DNA from: Heterostelium album PN500
Lineage: Eukaryota; Evosea; Eumycetozoa; Acytosteliales; Acytosteliaceae
Direction of reading: 5' to 3'
Assembly: GCF_000004825.1 (NCBI RefSeq)
Contig: NW_008805068.1
Coordinates: forward strand, 930,001 to 994,000
DNA length: 64,000 nucleotides
Within the stretch, counting starts at the first letter, position 1; every line of letters starts with the position of its first letter. The translations under genes were made by a program, and so were the position numbers. A model generated the notes under the pieces. The model was not told where the DNA came from and ran no database searches. It saw only the letters and a list, made by a program, of their open reading frames with translations. Positions 33,033 to 44,571 of the stretch are shown here, one piece after another.

Positions 33033-35990
33033 TCAGTGTTTCCAAGATTTTTCAGTGTGGTCATCCTCTTCGTCATCGTATTGATCATCGTCATCATCAG
33101 AACTATCATTGTTCTCATCCATAGCACTGTCGGTAGTCTCTTTCTTTTCTTGATTTGGTTCGACCCAACTGATCTTCAATTCTGAACCTTTATATGACTT
33201 GGCAACCAAGAATACCTAAAGTAAGTAATAATATTATATTAGTATTGATTTACTTTTAAAATTATGATAATACTTTTAGTTATTATTATTACTACTTACT
33301 CTTTCAGCAGATGCACGTTTTTGGAATTTAATTTCAACACCATCGTCGGTGTGCTTCACTGATTGAATATCGGGGAACAGTGATCGAAGTAGATCTTCTT
33401 TTTTGAATTTCTCTGGTGGATCCGATATCAGAATGGTGGTTGTACGATTGTCGATGACCATAGATGCATTCTTATGTTTGAGTGCTGTCGCTGCTTGTTT
33501 TGGATATGGTAATGTCGGTTTGTTCAAATTGAATGAAGCTGGTGGTTTCTTGTACAATGTATTCGGACTGGGTTTAATAATTGATTTGTTGATGGGTGAT
33601 GTTGGTTTCGGTGAATTGTTACTCGTTGTTGTAGTGATTGTGGAAACTGGTGATACTATAGTATTGTTATTGTTTAATAGATTCGCTGGTACTTCGATTC
33701 CCAGGCTTTTAGCTTCTGATTCCAAACTCTTGAGAGTTGCTGTTAAATATTCTAGATTTGAAGAAGCTGAAGTTGATGTATCTGATGTTGTTGTTGTTGT
33801 CGGTGTTGAGTTATTTGTTGTTGTTTCATTGTTGGTTGTAGATGTCATTGATTGATCCTGTTGTTGTTTCTCTTTCTCCTTCTCTTTCTCCTTTTGTTTC
33901 TGTTCCAATGCAATTGTATCTTGATTGATACTCTCTTGTATTGATTTAGCGAGTTTGTTGATGGTATCTTTAATCTCTTCGCGCTCCTTGTCATCGGTGG
34001 TCGATTCCAACTTTAATAGCATTTGTTTCTGTAGTTCCATTTGTTGTGCACGTAGTTCTTCTCTGCTTTTGGCCAGCTTCTTCTTTTCCTCCTTCTTCTT
34101 GTCCTCGAGTTTCTTCAGTAGCAATTGCTCCTTGATCTTGAGTAGTTGTTGTTCACGTTTCTTCTCCTCTTCTTCACGCTTGGCCTGCTTCTCTTGATTC
34201 TCTTCAAACTTGGTCATTTTACCGTTGAACGACTGCTGCCAGAACAACTTGATGAACCGGTTGTTCATGATGGCCTCTGGTGACTTCATTGCTTTCTGCG
34301 CTTCAGCGTTGTTTGAGAACTCCACCGACGACTGGCCAGCATTCAACTTTTCAATCTTGACAATCTCACCAAACTTTGAAAAGTGTTCGCGAATCACCTC
34401 TTCGTTGTTTTGTGGTCCCGGAATATTTGTGATAATTAAAACGGTAGCAGTTGGCTCTGGACAACTACTTGATGTCTTTACTTGTTGATGTTGATGTTTA
34501 TCTCGTTTATTATGCTTTTCACCACCGGTGGATGGATTCTGTGAACGAAGATGATAGTGATGTTCTTCGTTGTTATTGTTATTCATCATCATATCGAAAT
34601 CATTCATTCCACCACCACCACCACTGACATTACCACTCAACATCATCTGATCTAAATTACCATCTAAACCATTGCCATTTGTATTCATCATCATATCTAA
34701 ATCTATTCCATTATTGTTACTGTTATTATTGTTATTATATGTTGGTTGTAACATTGTTGGTTGTCCATAGCCAAGATTGGATGGATCGTTTTGATTGGCA
34801 AGCATACCAAAGTTGGGATTTACAAACATGTTTGGTGGTGGTGGCTGTAGTAATGGTTGTCCTACCGATTGTGGTTGATGCCTCAGATGCATGTGATGTG
34901 CTTGTGGGTTGTATCCAACTTGGTTGATTGGCATTCCACCACTGGCCAAATTCATCATTGGATTCGATGGGTCGTATCCAATGATCGATGCTTCATCTAT
35001 GTTTCCACCTGCGCTATTACCGTTGCCACTGATGTTCTCGCCAGCAGCACCGCCACCATTGTTAAAATCATTCATAAGCATATTGGCAGGATATCCATTG
35101 ATCATCATTGGATTGCCGCTACCGTTGCCATTGAAAGTTCCACCGATCGGACCTGCAACACCACCGTGTATATACTGACAGTTTGGTCGCTTACAGTATC
35201 CCGTTGACTCGTAGTGTTTGCATGGCTTGTTGAAACGCGGATGTCTTGCCATTGGCTGACCGCCAACCATTGGAATATACTTTTTATTTGGCATGTTACC
35301 ATCGTAGTGACCGCCACCACCATTACTACTATTGTATTCTTCAGTGTTATTCTTACGCTTAAGAGGTGATCTTGTATCTTTTCTAAATTTATTGTTATTA
35401 TTACTATTACTGTTGCTACTACTATCATTATCACTATCGTCTCTATCTCTTTCTCTTCTCTGTAGAGGTGGTGATCGATCTCTTTTCGATTGTCTAGAGG
35501 CAGGTGATCTCGAACGAGATCGCGATCTTGACAATGAAGTAGGTGATCTCGATCTTGAACGAGATCTCGACAATGACGATCTCGAATGATAATTATGACG
35601 AGTGTCTCTATCTCTGTCTCTGTCTCTTTCACGAGTGTCTCTCTCTCTGTCTCTGTCTCTGTCTCTTTCACGATCTCTATCTCTGTCTCTTTCGCGATCT
35701 CTACTATATCTATCTCTTTCACGTTTCGGAGAGTGTTCACTCTCAAAGTAATTTATAGTATAGAGTTGACCGATAAGTTTCTGAACGAAATCCTTTGTGT
35801 TTTGTTCGAGAAACTCATTCAATGCATTGACACAGATCGGCTCCAACTGATCTGCCGACTTTTTAGAGTTGCCAGATGATGTCAACAATGCAATTATATA
35901 TTCAGAGAGAGTCGACGGATCCACCTCTGTAATCGGATCAAGAGAATCTCTTAGAAATTTATTAAATGAACTATGATCTTTTAGATTCAT
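33033..35990 (-). CDS. RBM26/RBM27-like CCCH zinc finger and RRM protein
   Basis: Exons 33300-35990 and 33033-33215 give 957 residues. Order: an N-terminal PWI-like helical domain (about 1-82) with SEYIIALLTSS and CVNALNEFLEQ; a long Arg/Asp/Ser tract (about 88-170); a CCCH finger CKHYESTGYCKRPNCQYIH (C-x8-C-x4-C-x3-H) near 254; Asn/Gly/Met low complexity; an RRM (about 515-590) with TVLIITNIPGPQNNEEVIREHF; a Glu/Lys coiled coil; and a second degenerate RRM completed by exon 2 (VFLVAKSYKGSELKISW). This is the RBM26/27 plan, which in animals joins the PAXT nuclear exosome-targeting connection. The short second exon was found by splicing AGA|GTAAGT to TTTAG|GTA; without it the last RRM strand is lost. 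Confidence 0.88.
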
Positions 35991-36718
35991 TTTTCTCTCT
36001 TATATTAAAATAAAACAATATTTAAATACACTATATATCACTTTTTAAAATAATAATAAAACAATATAAAAAAAAATATTGAAAAAGATATAAAAAAAAA
36101 GATAAAAAAAAAATTGGAAAAAAATATAAATTTTTTGTAACGGTAAAATTTATTTTTCAAGTGCAGTAACTCAACCAAATAAATATAATAATTTGTAGAG
36201 TAACAATAAAACTATTATCGTATTCTTCAGTTTTTATAGACGATTACTTTATGCTATACTTTTTAAAAAGAAAATAGTTTTGTTTTAGAAAATTCAATAA
36301 TCAAATTGTTTAATTTTTTTGTACGAATGATATTTCGATTGATACCAACAAATTATTAGATATAGATACACATTTATGTATACATAATAATGACTCTTAT
36401 ACTGATGAATCGATTCGGATCAATTTATTTCGATGAAAATTTCAACGAAATATATGTTGCTCATCAAAAAATTCTCCAACACTGAAGATAAAATTAAATG
36501 TAATGATTAGTTTTTAAAAAACTGCAAACAAATTGTGATGAAATTAAATTTTAATGTTGTTATAAATAGAAAATTTTTCTAAATTAAACATTAATTAATT
36601 AACAAAATATACTATATTATTTATATAAATATTATTTTTATTACTTTATAGCTATTTAATTTTCTATTTTTTTCTCTAAGATAAATAAAAATTTTTTCAA
36701 AACAAACAAAACAAAACA
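35991..36718. other. Divergent promoter region, RBM26/27-like / Hsp20
   Basis: 728 AT-rich bases between divergent start codons. It includes two TTCnnnGAA dyads at 36429-36449 in the only less AT-rich part (about 36390-36480). No coding block is seen. Confidence 0.6.
36429..36449. promoter_or_regulatory. Paired TTCnnnGAA dyads upstream of the Hsp20 gene
   Basis: TTCGATGAA at 36429-36437 and TTCAACGAA at 36441-36449 form a regular alternation of TTC and GAA with period six. Canonical heat-shock elements have TTCnnGAA (period five), so this is not a standard one. TTCn3GAA is the animal STAT (GAS) consensus, and dictyostelids have STAT proteins. Binding here is only inferred. The dyads lie 270 bases upstream of the Hsp20 ATG. 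Confidence 0.3.
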
Positions 36719-37473
36719 ATGAATCCATTAATTATGAGAGTAAGACTTATTAACCCAAATAGTATCCAAAATTTACAAAGAGGATGCTTTAGAAGATGGT
36801 TATCCTGTCACCGTGGTGGATATGATAGAGGTATGTATTTTAATAATAAATTTAATATTTAAAAAAAATGTATTTAAACTCGGTTGTTAATAATTTAATT
36901 TTAATTTTAGCATATAATCATGAATTCCAACGTGATGTAAAAGAATTCAAAGAGAATATGAAACAAATGGCAGAGGAATTCAAAGAGAAACATAGAGACA
37001 ATATGCATTCACATTCGTTCTGGTGGGCCAATAGATACACCGGAGGTGATCATGGACACCACGGTAAACCACTCGACCATTGGTTCGGTGGTGGAAGATC
37101 CGAAGAGTCTTTTTCCAGTTTCTCACCAAAGACAAGAGTCGAAGAGACCGGAAATTCGTTTGAGGTCGAGGTCGAGTTGCCAGGTATCAAAAAGAACGAT
37201 GTAAAGATTACTTTCTCAAAGGATACTTTGATTATTGCCTCCAAAGAGGATGTCGTCCCAACTACACCAGAAAGCTCCACAGCCAATAGTGAGCAACCAA
37301 CTACAACAACCAGCAACAACGCAACAAAATCAAAATCAACCAAGAGATTCCAAAAAGAAATTCAATTCTTTGAACCGGTTAGTTTTGAAAAGATTTCTGC
37401 AAGAATGGAAGATGGTGTTTTATATGTTACTGTTCCAAAAGAACAAATTGATCATCAAGTCAGCATCCTTTAA
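36719..37473 (+). CDS. Small heat shock protein (Hsp20), probably mitochondrial
   Basis: Exons 36719-36830 and 36911-37473 encode 224 residues. The first exon gives a presequence-like start, MNPLIMRVRLINPNSI then CFRRWLSCHRGG, rich in Arg and lacking acidic residues. A charged helix follows, then an alpha-crystallin domain (about 115-224): PKTRVEETGNSFEVEVELPG, IKKNDVKITFSKDTLIIASKE and the second half FEKISARMEDGVLYVTVPKE ending in VSIL, an IxI/V-like C-terminal anchor. A Thr/Ser/Pro insert of about 40 residues splits the domain where plant and bacterial members have a loop. Hsp20 proteins are ATP-independent holdases. The presequence call is inference. Confidence 0.88.
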
Positions 37474-37733
37474 TTTTTTTTTTTAATAAATAAATTAATT
37501 TGTATAATTTTTATTTAATTTAATTTTTATGTCTTAGTACCAAGTGGAAGAGTTTCTTTTTCAAACAAAACAATAGTTCACATAAACAACAAAACATTAA
37601 AATCAGTTAGCCATTCGATGTCAATTATTTTATATTGTGAATTATCAAACAACTATTCATATCATGTCAATAATTAGTTTAATTAAAAATATATATATCA
37701 ATAAACAAAGTTTTATTTTTATTTGGAATATAT

Positions 37734-38237
37734 TTATTTTAAAATAAAGGTTGTGGTTGGTTTCGCTGGAGCAGCTGCTTTCTTTGATCTTGATTGTTTT
37801 GGAGGTGGAGGACTGTCATCTTCATCGTCATCATCTTCATCATCATCTGCTTCTTCTTCACTTTCATCATCATCACTTCCATCTATATCCATTTTATCTT
37901 GTTTGTTATTCTTTTTGTTGTTCTTTGTTGTCTTTGTCTTTGCTGCTGCCTTTGTATTTCTTGACGATGTTGTTGTCTTTTTGTTTTTAGATGTTGAAGT
38001 TGCAGCAGCAGCGGTGGCTGATGAAGGCAGAAGTGGTAATCCTTCATCTTCTGCCTCTTTCTCGAGATTCTCTTTGTTGAATTTCGATTCCAATTCAACA
38101 AGAGTCTGTTTCAACTCGTTGCTCTTGTTGATCGTTGCCTTTTTACTCTTAGTGATGATCGCATTATCAAACACAGTTGGCGGAGAAGTTTATCGAGCAT
38201 TATTCACCCAGGTAGGAAATTTACAGTAGTTAACCAT
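37734..38237 (-). pseudogene. Acidic Lys/Ala-rich protein gene interrupted by an in-frame TAA
   Basis: From ATG at 38235-38237 the frame reads MVNYCKFPTWVNNAR, meets TAA at 38190-38192, and continues in the same frame with TSPPTVFDNAIITKSKKATI to a stop at 37734, about 166 codons in all. Base composition is coding-like on both sides of the stop. The C-terminal part has a coiled segment ELKQTLVELESKFNKENLEK, Ala/Thr/Lys runs, an Asp/Glu stretch and a basic tail, suggesting a nuclear protein. Splicing the stop out failed: a GTAAAT donor at 38224 has no in-phase acceptor nearby. Translation from a later start would lack an ATG for dozens of codons. Either a recent nonsense mutation, a sequence error or an unrecognised intron. 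The family is unknown. Confidence 0.5.
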
Positions 38238-38576
38238 GTCATCAATCTTACAATTAAAGATACTATCTTTTTTCCGTATAGTCAATAATTTTTAACAAGT
38301 TGGAATTTTAACATTCAAAACCATTGTTCTAACATAAATATAATCATGACAATATTATTATTTAAATTAAAATATATATATATTTAATGATAAAGATATA
38401 TCCTATATATTTATTTACAAAAAAGAGTTCGATTTGAATAATGTCAATATAAAAAGAATGAGTTTAAATAAAAAGATTTTCCTTTTTTGGTGCATTAATC
38501 AAAAATACTTAAAATTTAAATAGAGTGTGAGTTTAAAATGAATGGGTTAAACGTAAAAGTTTATTTTAGATATTTA
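38238..38576. other. Spacer between the interrupted gene and TAPT1
   Basis: 339 AT-rich bases on the upstream side of the interrupted gene and downstream of TAPT1. The frame of the interrupted gene stays open on the minus strand for about 19 codons above its ATG. Otherwise nothing is seen. Confidence 0.5.
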
Positions 38577-41217
38577 TTAATTTATCTTTTTTATTGTTCC
38601 AGTGGTGGTTGCAGGTGATACGATGGAAACCAAATTTGTTTTTCTCTTATAGCGAATACATTCACCAAGAATGATGATTTTAACCATGATCTTCAGGCAA
38701 ATGAGGCATAGGAAGATCAATATCACCACCAGCACACCAAATAAACCAGAGGACGGTATGAATTTATAAAAGATTCGTACCACCACTGTTGCTAGAGGGA
38801 ACGGTATAAATCCAATGACACTGGTGATACTCCAGGAACTCTCAGAGAAACTCTTGTTTCTTGTATCCAATATGGTGTCTATGAGGTGTGTTCTAAACTT
38901 TCCGTAGATGGTCGGTGATATCTTATTGAACTTTGTAATGAATGCATGCTTGATAGCATCGACTATCACCTCTGATCCCCATACCGATACAATAACACCA
39001 ATCATATTCAAAATGAAATCGCCACTCAAATCCCAATTTAAATCACTTAGATTCTGAAAGAATATAATTGCCAGGTATATAAATATTTGAAATCTTTCAA
39101 CGATATCTAAAAAGAAATAGCAAATGGTTTTTAATATGGATGTGAATTGGGATATGATGTATTAAACAAAACTTACCACTACATGATATTTGAAATAGAT
39201 TCTCTTTTTCGAAACGTTTGAATACCGAACCTTTTAGTTCAACGAAATTGTTGGACATGATAAGTGTGAGCAATGAATTGTTGTAAGAGTTGATGGCAAC
39301 ATTCAATGTGATCACCTGTGTAAATAGAATGAGTGAATGGAGACAGACATAGATCGTACAGACAATGATATGTTGGAATGGTGCAAGTATCTGGCCTGAT
39401 CCCATCTGTTGAAATTTTGAACTGAATGGTGGTGGTGGTACTGTTGCTGTAGTTGATGTTGATTTACTCGGTGTACTACTACTACTGCTGCTGCTGCTAC
39501 TAGATGTTGATTTGGCGGTAGATGATGATGAACTACTACCGGTTGTTGTAGAGTTGGTTTGCGATCCTCTCAAACTAACGGACATCCAATAGAGTGAATC
39601 AAAGATATCCTGTCCGAAAGAACAACACAACTTATCGAGAACCTCCAGCACATTATAGATAATATAGAGCTTGATCACAGCTTGACCTCTGATATGATGA
39701 TAGACCATCGAAGAATCTACCAAATTTAGAAATGCAAATGAAATGATCCATATAAATGTTCTAAATATATCATAGACTTGTGTATTTGTTAATCTGTATC
39801 TATAATAATAGTTTGATAAATAGAAATATTTAGTTTTGTTTTGAATTGATTTGTATCCATGTCTTTTGTTTTACTTACTTTTTTGAAAATGGTAATGCTA
39901 ATAGTTTTAAGAATGTAAAAACAATACGTATTGGTAGGAATGTAAAAAGATAAAGAAAGTTTTCTAAACAAATGAGAAATCCAAACGATAGAAGTTTCTC
40001 CAGCTCCCATGGTACATGTACAAAGTTGTATACCTGTTCACGCTTCATCGTGTCATCGACATTGATTGGCATATAATCACCATGTATTTCATCGGTGATA
40101 TAAGCAGAGAATGACCATCTATCCTTTCTAACTTTTGACATTGCCATCGCTATTGAATTAGATTCAACTGTACTACTATTACTATTATCTATATTACTAC
40201 TACTACTTGGTGTATCAATGTCAGTTGTCGATGTACTATTAGCAGATGTTGTTGTTGTTGTTGTTGTTGGTAATACAAAAGGAATTGGAGATGCATTTCT
40301 ATCTTTATTCAAACGAGAAGGTGTTTGTCTTCCATTGCCAGAAAAACTGTTATTCCGACTCCTTATCGGAGTTGTCTCTATTATCTCTACATTACTATTC
40401 CCACTCAATAAACTACTACTACTTTGGCTACTACTGGTCTTAATTGGTGTACTAATACCACTATTATTTACACCATTGATACTATTATTACACTTATTAC
40501 CATTACTATTACTATTATTGCTACTACTATTACTAATACTACTACTTCCATTACTATTACTATTACTATTACTATTAATACTACTAGCGTTGCTTCCATT
40601 AGTATTACTACTATTATTATTTAATTGTTGTATTTTAAATATTGAAGATAATTCATTTTCATCTATACTGCTATCTATAATTGATTTAAACTTTGGTGAA
40701 CATATCAATGGTGATATCAGTGGATGTTTGGTGTTGGTTGTATGGTCATACTCGAATGGCGATAGACAATCGGATGTTGCACCTGTTTGGTTTGGTACTA
40801 CTTGATTTTCATGTGAATGACCATTTTCATCGGTGTCACTAATGACTGACGGTGTGTTGGGTGATGATGATAGCGATGTAACCAAATCATCGTCATCATC
40901 ATCTTCTTCTTCATCATCATCTTCATTATCATCTATGTCATTATTATTACTATTTCTTTGGTTATCTTTATTTCTTTTGGTTCTCTTTGATTTACTCAAG
41001 TTTGACTTTACATCTTTTATCAGTTGTGTCATCGATGATGAAAGTGGTATCGGTATAGTAAGTAGACTCTTGTGTGGTGTTGTATTGGTAAAGACAACCT
41101 CTGCCAGTGGTGAAGGTGATCTTGTTTTCAATGTCTGTAATACATCATCTTTTGATTGTTTACTATTTTCTTTTGATTTACTACTATTATTATTATTATT
41201 ATTACTACTATTATTAC

Positions 41218-41251
<34 letters not shown>

Positions 41252-41296
41252 GTATGTAGTCATTCCATCAACAACACAATTGTCAATATCTTCCAT
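38577..41296 (-). CDS. tapt1: TAPT1 / Emp65 family membrane protein
   Basis: Three exons (39879-41296, 39177-39799, 38577-39106) give 856 residues. The first about 390 residues are Asn/Ser/Asp low complexity. The conserved part begins at WSFSAYITDEIHGDYMP and runs through FVHVPWELEKLLSFGFL (family VPxELExLLxFG), the join segment YRLTNTQVYDIFRTFIW, IRGQAVIKLYIIYNVLEVLDKLCCSFGQDIFDSLYW (shown here as consecutive blocks of the family core), SCSDIVERFQIFIYL, VIVDAIKHAFITKFN and SVIGFIPFPLATVVVRI. TAPT1 is a multi-pass endoplasmic reticulum or ciliary-base protein; its yeast relative Emp65 takes part in ER protein folding quality control. A Ser/Thr insert sits between two conserved blocks in exon 2. 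Confidence 0.93.
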
Positions 41297-41553
41297 TGAT
41301 TTTTATAAAAATGGACTGACTGATTTGACTACTGTAATATAATATATATTTTTAGGTAATGTTTTTTTTTATTTTATCTTATTTTTTTAAAAAACATTAA
41401 TAATAATTAAAGTGTGTGTGTTCTTGCTTAAAAATAATTAAAAACAAATAATATCACTTTTTGAATATGCAAATTTGGCTTTTTCTGAACACGTGTCACA
41501 TGTTTTTTATTTTTAAATTAATTATTAATTTTCCCGACAAAACAAACTTTATA

Positions 41554-43110
41554 TTAAAGATGCTCTCTAATTTTGTCGAATGAATCAATTAATTGTTTCA
41601 ATATTTCTTTTTCACCTTTTCTGATTCTTATGATATTCAACATGTTATAGGATAATGTTATCTTTTTTTCTTTGTTTTTCTCTAATAATTCCAAGTCATC
41701 CTATTTTTTTTATATTTTAATAATTAATATTAGTAGTACTTCTTTTTATTAAACTTTTTATTAACTTACAGATAATGTTGTTTCATAAGAGTCGAGATAT
41801 CTTGAGAGATAATTACTAAGGTATCGAAGTGCTGTCTTTTCGTTTCTTCGACTGACTGGTTTGTTTCGGTTGTCATCGTTACGATAGTGTTCTTTAGCCA
41901 ATTGTAGTTCATTCTCCTTTAAATTCTTTACTCTTGCGTAAATGAGAAGCTCCTGAGGTAGTTGATTTCGTTTGAGATTGAATTCACGTACAATATCCAA
42001 TTGTTCCAATAGATCGATTTTCGTATCTATATAAAGCTCGTCATCGCTAAAGTTATCGAGAGTCAGTTGAATGGTGTCACCTTCGGATGGATCGTCAAAT
42101 GCAAATCCATAATCCATCAACATCTGAGCGTTGCCAATCGTTTTGTACACGCCATACGGTGTGAATACCTGCTCACCTCTTTCAATATCCTTCGACGCAT
42201 AGTATATCAATTGATCTGCTCTTGAATCCGGTCTTACCTTTGACTTTGCCTTTTCGATTGCATTGAACATATCTGCCAATGGCACCATACCACCGTCGTC
42301 ACTACTCAAACTGAATGCACGTGACCAAATACAACTCAATGCCCATTTAAACAATTCAAAAGTATACTCTTTCTTTTTGAACTCATCATTTAATGACTAT
42401 TATAATTCAAATAGTTAACTATATATATTAGTTTGTTTGTTTATAATGTAACTACTATGTTTTTGGTTTGTTTATAAACTAACTATACTATACTTACAGA
42501 TAGTTTCTTAAAAATAACATTATAATGTCTTTCAATACCAGATAATCTTGATTCGGTGAAATATCTTAGTTTCGAAAGTTGTAGTTCCTTCATTTCATCT
42601 TGATCAAAGTAAATGGAGGTTGTAAACTGCTTTGGTAGAATCGATGTGTATTGATGCCAATAGGAGTCTTTATTGAGTAATGAATACATCAAGTAGACTG
42701 CTTGACCATCGGTACTACCAATGTCATCTCTATTGGAATCAATGATCGATCTTATCTCTTTTGGGATATGTAATTCAATACCTGTACGTGACATCATTAC
42801 ATTTCTTGGTACTCTTATCAATACATCACCTTCCTATCAATTGTTTATCAAAAACAAACGATTATTAATAATTTAATTTAAAATAAAAACAGTTGTATTA
42901 ATTTTTATTTACTTTAATTAAAGTATTTGCTATAATAGATCTACCATAATCTTCAAGCTTTACAATATCGAGTGATGGATTCAAATAGATACCTTCATCG
43001 TCCATCCATTGTTTGAAAGTAACAAGATCATCTATAACATTGGTTGAATCTATCAATGATGATAAACATACAACCAAAACTACTAGTAATACATTTTTAT
43101 ACAAATACAT
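41554..43110 (-). CDS. SET-domain protein with signal peptide (SETD3/LSMT class)
   Basis: Four exons (42913-43110, 42498-42833, 41770-42396, 41554-41700) encode 435 residues. The first 22 residues are a signal peptide (Lys, then LLVVLVVCLSSLI). The SET region begins with GRSIIANTLIKEGDVLIRVP, has the long iSET insert typical of the RuBisCO-methyltransferase class, then PLADMFNAIEKAKSK, ERGEQVFTPYGVYKTIGN and DYGFAFDDP. A helical substrate-binding C-terminus follows. In the family the NH of DxxNH contacts the cofactor; here Asn is kept but His is replaced by Ala. A secretory signal on a SET protein is unusual. It may be a lumenal methyltransferase or a non-catalytic relative. The last 49-codon exon was found by splicing. 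Confidence 0.85.
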
Positions 43111-43506
43111 AATATAAATAGAAAAAAAACTTTAAAAAAAAAAACTAAAAAACTATGAAATTCTTCTAGATATTTTTATTTATTTATTAATAAGCAGGTA
43201 ACAATGATCAACTTTAATTTCAATCGATTTATGATATTCCAATTATTGATTAAGCGAATCCTTTTAATTTTTAACAAACAATAGATAAAAAGTAACAACA
43301 AGTATCATTCTCTATTGAAATAAAATTCATAATTATTGGTAAATATAAAAAGAGTAATTTAAAATTTAATTATATTACAAATACCATTCATATTTATCAT
43401 TGCATTGCCTTTATAAAACAAAATTCATGAAATCCGAAGATTATTATTATTTGTTGTAATAATTGATTGTTTAATTTATATAACATTGAGTAATTGATTA
43501 ACTTAA
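43111..43506. other. Spacer between SET protein and OsmC genes
   Basis: 396 AT-rich bases upstream of the SET gene start and downstream of the OsmC gene, all minus strand. Nothing recognisable. Confidence 0.5.
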
Positions 43507-44033
43507 TTAATTCTCAAGTGAGGCATCGAGTGAGATTTGACATTTGAGTACCTTTGATACTGGACAACCTTCTTTGGCTTGTTTGGCTTTCTCCAAGAAG
43601 AGGTCTTTGGAAGCACCTGGTACGTTGGCAACACACTTCAAGTTGATTTGCTTGATAGTCCAACCAGCATCTTCCTTGATCATCTCCAATGTAGCGGTGG
43701 TATTGATTGATTTTGGTACCAAATTAACAGTTCCCAATTGAGCGGACAACGCCATTGAATAGCAACCGGCATGTGCAGCAGCAATCAATTCCTCTGGGTT
43801 TGTATTATTTTCAACAACACCTAAACAGTAATAATATAATATTTATTATTAGCTTTGTAGTCACCTTGTAATAATAATAATAATAGTAATTTGAATCATA
43901 TTAACTTACCTTCACCGAATCTAGATGGAACACCATATGCCAAATTATTGATAACCTTTGATTGTGTTGAAACAACACCTCCACCTTCCTTCAAACTTCC
44001 CTTCCACAAAGCAGTAGCAAATCTTCTGATCAT
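43507..44033 (-). CDS. OsmC/Ohr family peroxidase, probably mitochondrial
   Basis: Exons 43910-44033 and 43507-43820 encode 145 residues, the family length. The start MIRRFATALWKGSLKEGGG is short, basic and presequence-like. NTNPEELIAAAHAGCYSMAL carries the first redox cysteine, and GCPVSKVLKCQISLDASL the second, with the usual beta-rich middle (LGTVNLVPKSINTTATL). OsmC/Ohr enzymes reduce organic hydroperoxides with a Cys pair and lipoyl or thiol donors. The family is mainly bacterial, so a transferred origin is plausible, though the intron and composition show it is long settled here. The intron splits a Gly codon. Confidence 0.9.
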
Positions 44034-44196
44034 TTTTAAACTTGATTGATAAACTAATTAATTAATTAATGAATAAAGAATGAAAAAAAAAACAAACTGA
44101 TTTGATTGAACTTACACTAAAAGAAAATATTTTGCAAAATAAAAAAAAATAAAAAAAACCAAATTAAATTAAATCACTGCTCGCTATCTTTTAAGT

Positions 44197-44370
44197 TCAA
44201 GATCTTCTCTTTGTTTCATTCACTTTCTCAATCTTTATTATAATATCGTTTAAATTCTGTGATTCTATTTTAGCTCTATATTTTGTAGGAATATCCGCAT
44301 CTATTAATACATAGACATTATCACCATTACAACTTCCTTTATGTATTGCTTTTATTCTTTTTGTTGTCAT
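44197..44370 (-). CDS. Small ORF, 57 residues, unknown function
   Basis: An ATG-to-TGA frame below usual length cutoffs, between the OsmC gene and the tRNA-binding protein gene on the same strand. The protein is basic and of mixed composition (SCNGDNVYVLIDADIPTK in the middle, then a helix-like IIIKIEKVNETKRRS end), unlike the low-complexity chance frames of this window, and it is flanked by AT-rich spacers on both sides. It may be a small real gene or the first exon of a longer one. I do not recognise a family. Confidence 0.4.
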   Translation of the reverse strand: MTTKRIKAIHKGSCNGDNVYVLIDADIPTKYRAKIESQNLNDIIIKIEKVNETKRRS

Positions 44371-44571
44371 TATAATTATAAACTATACTATAATATTAAT
44401 AGAAAATATTAAACATGTTATAAATAACAATATATATATTTGAATTGTATGTGTGTGTATATGTGTGTTTTTCAATGTTTCTTTGAGAAAATGAAAATAA
44501 TCAAAACAACAACAGTTATTTAAATTACATAAATATTTATTTTTATTTTTTTCTTTTTTTTTAAAAAAGTA

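Noticed and set aside
37235-37486. Overlapping plus-strand frame inside the Hsp20 gene
   Set aside because: It is a shifted reading of the Hsp20 coding sequence; the alpha-crystallin motifs fix the correct frame.
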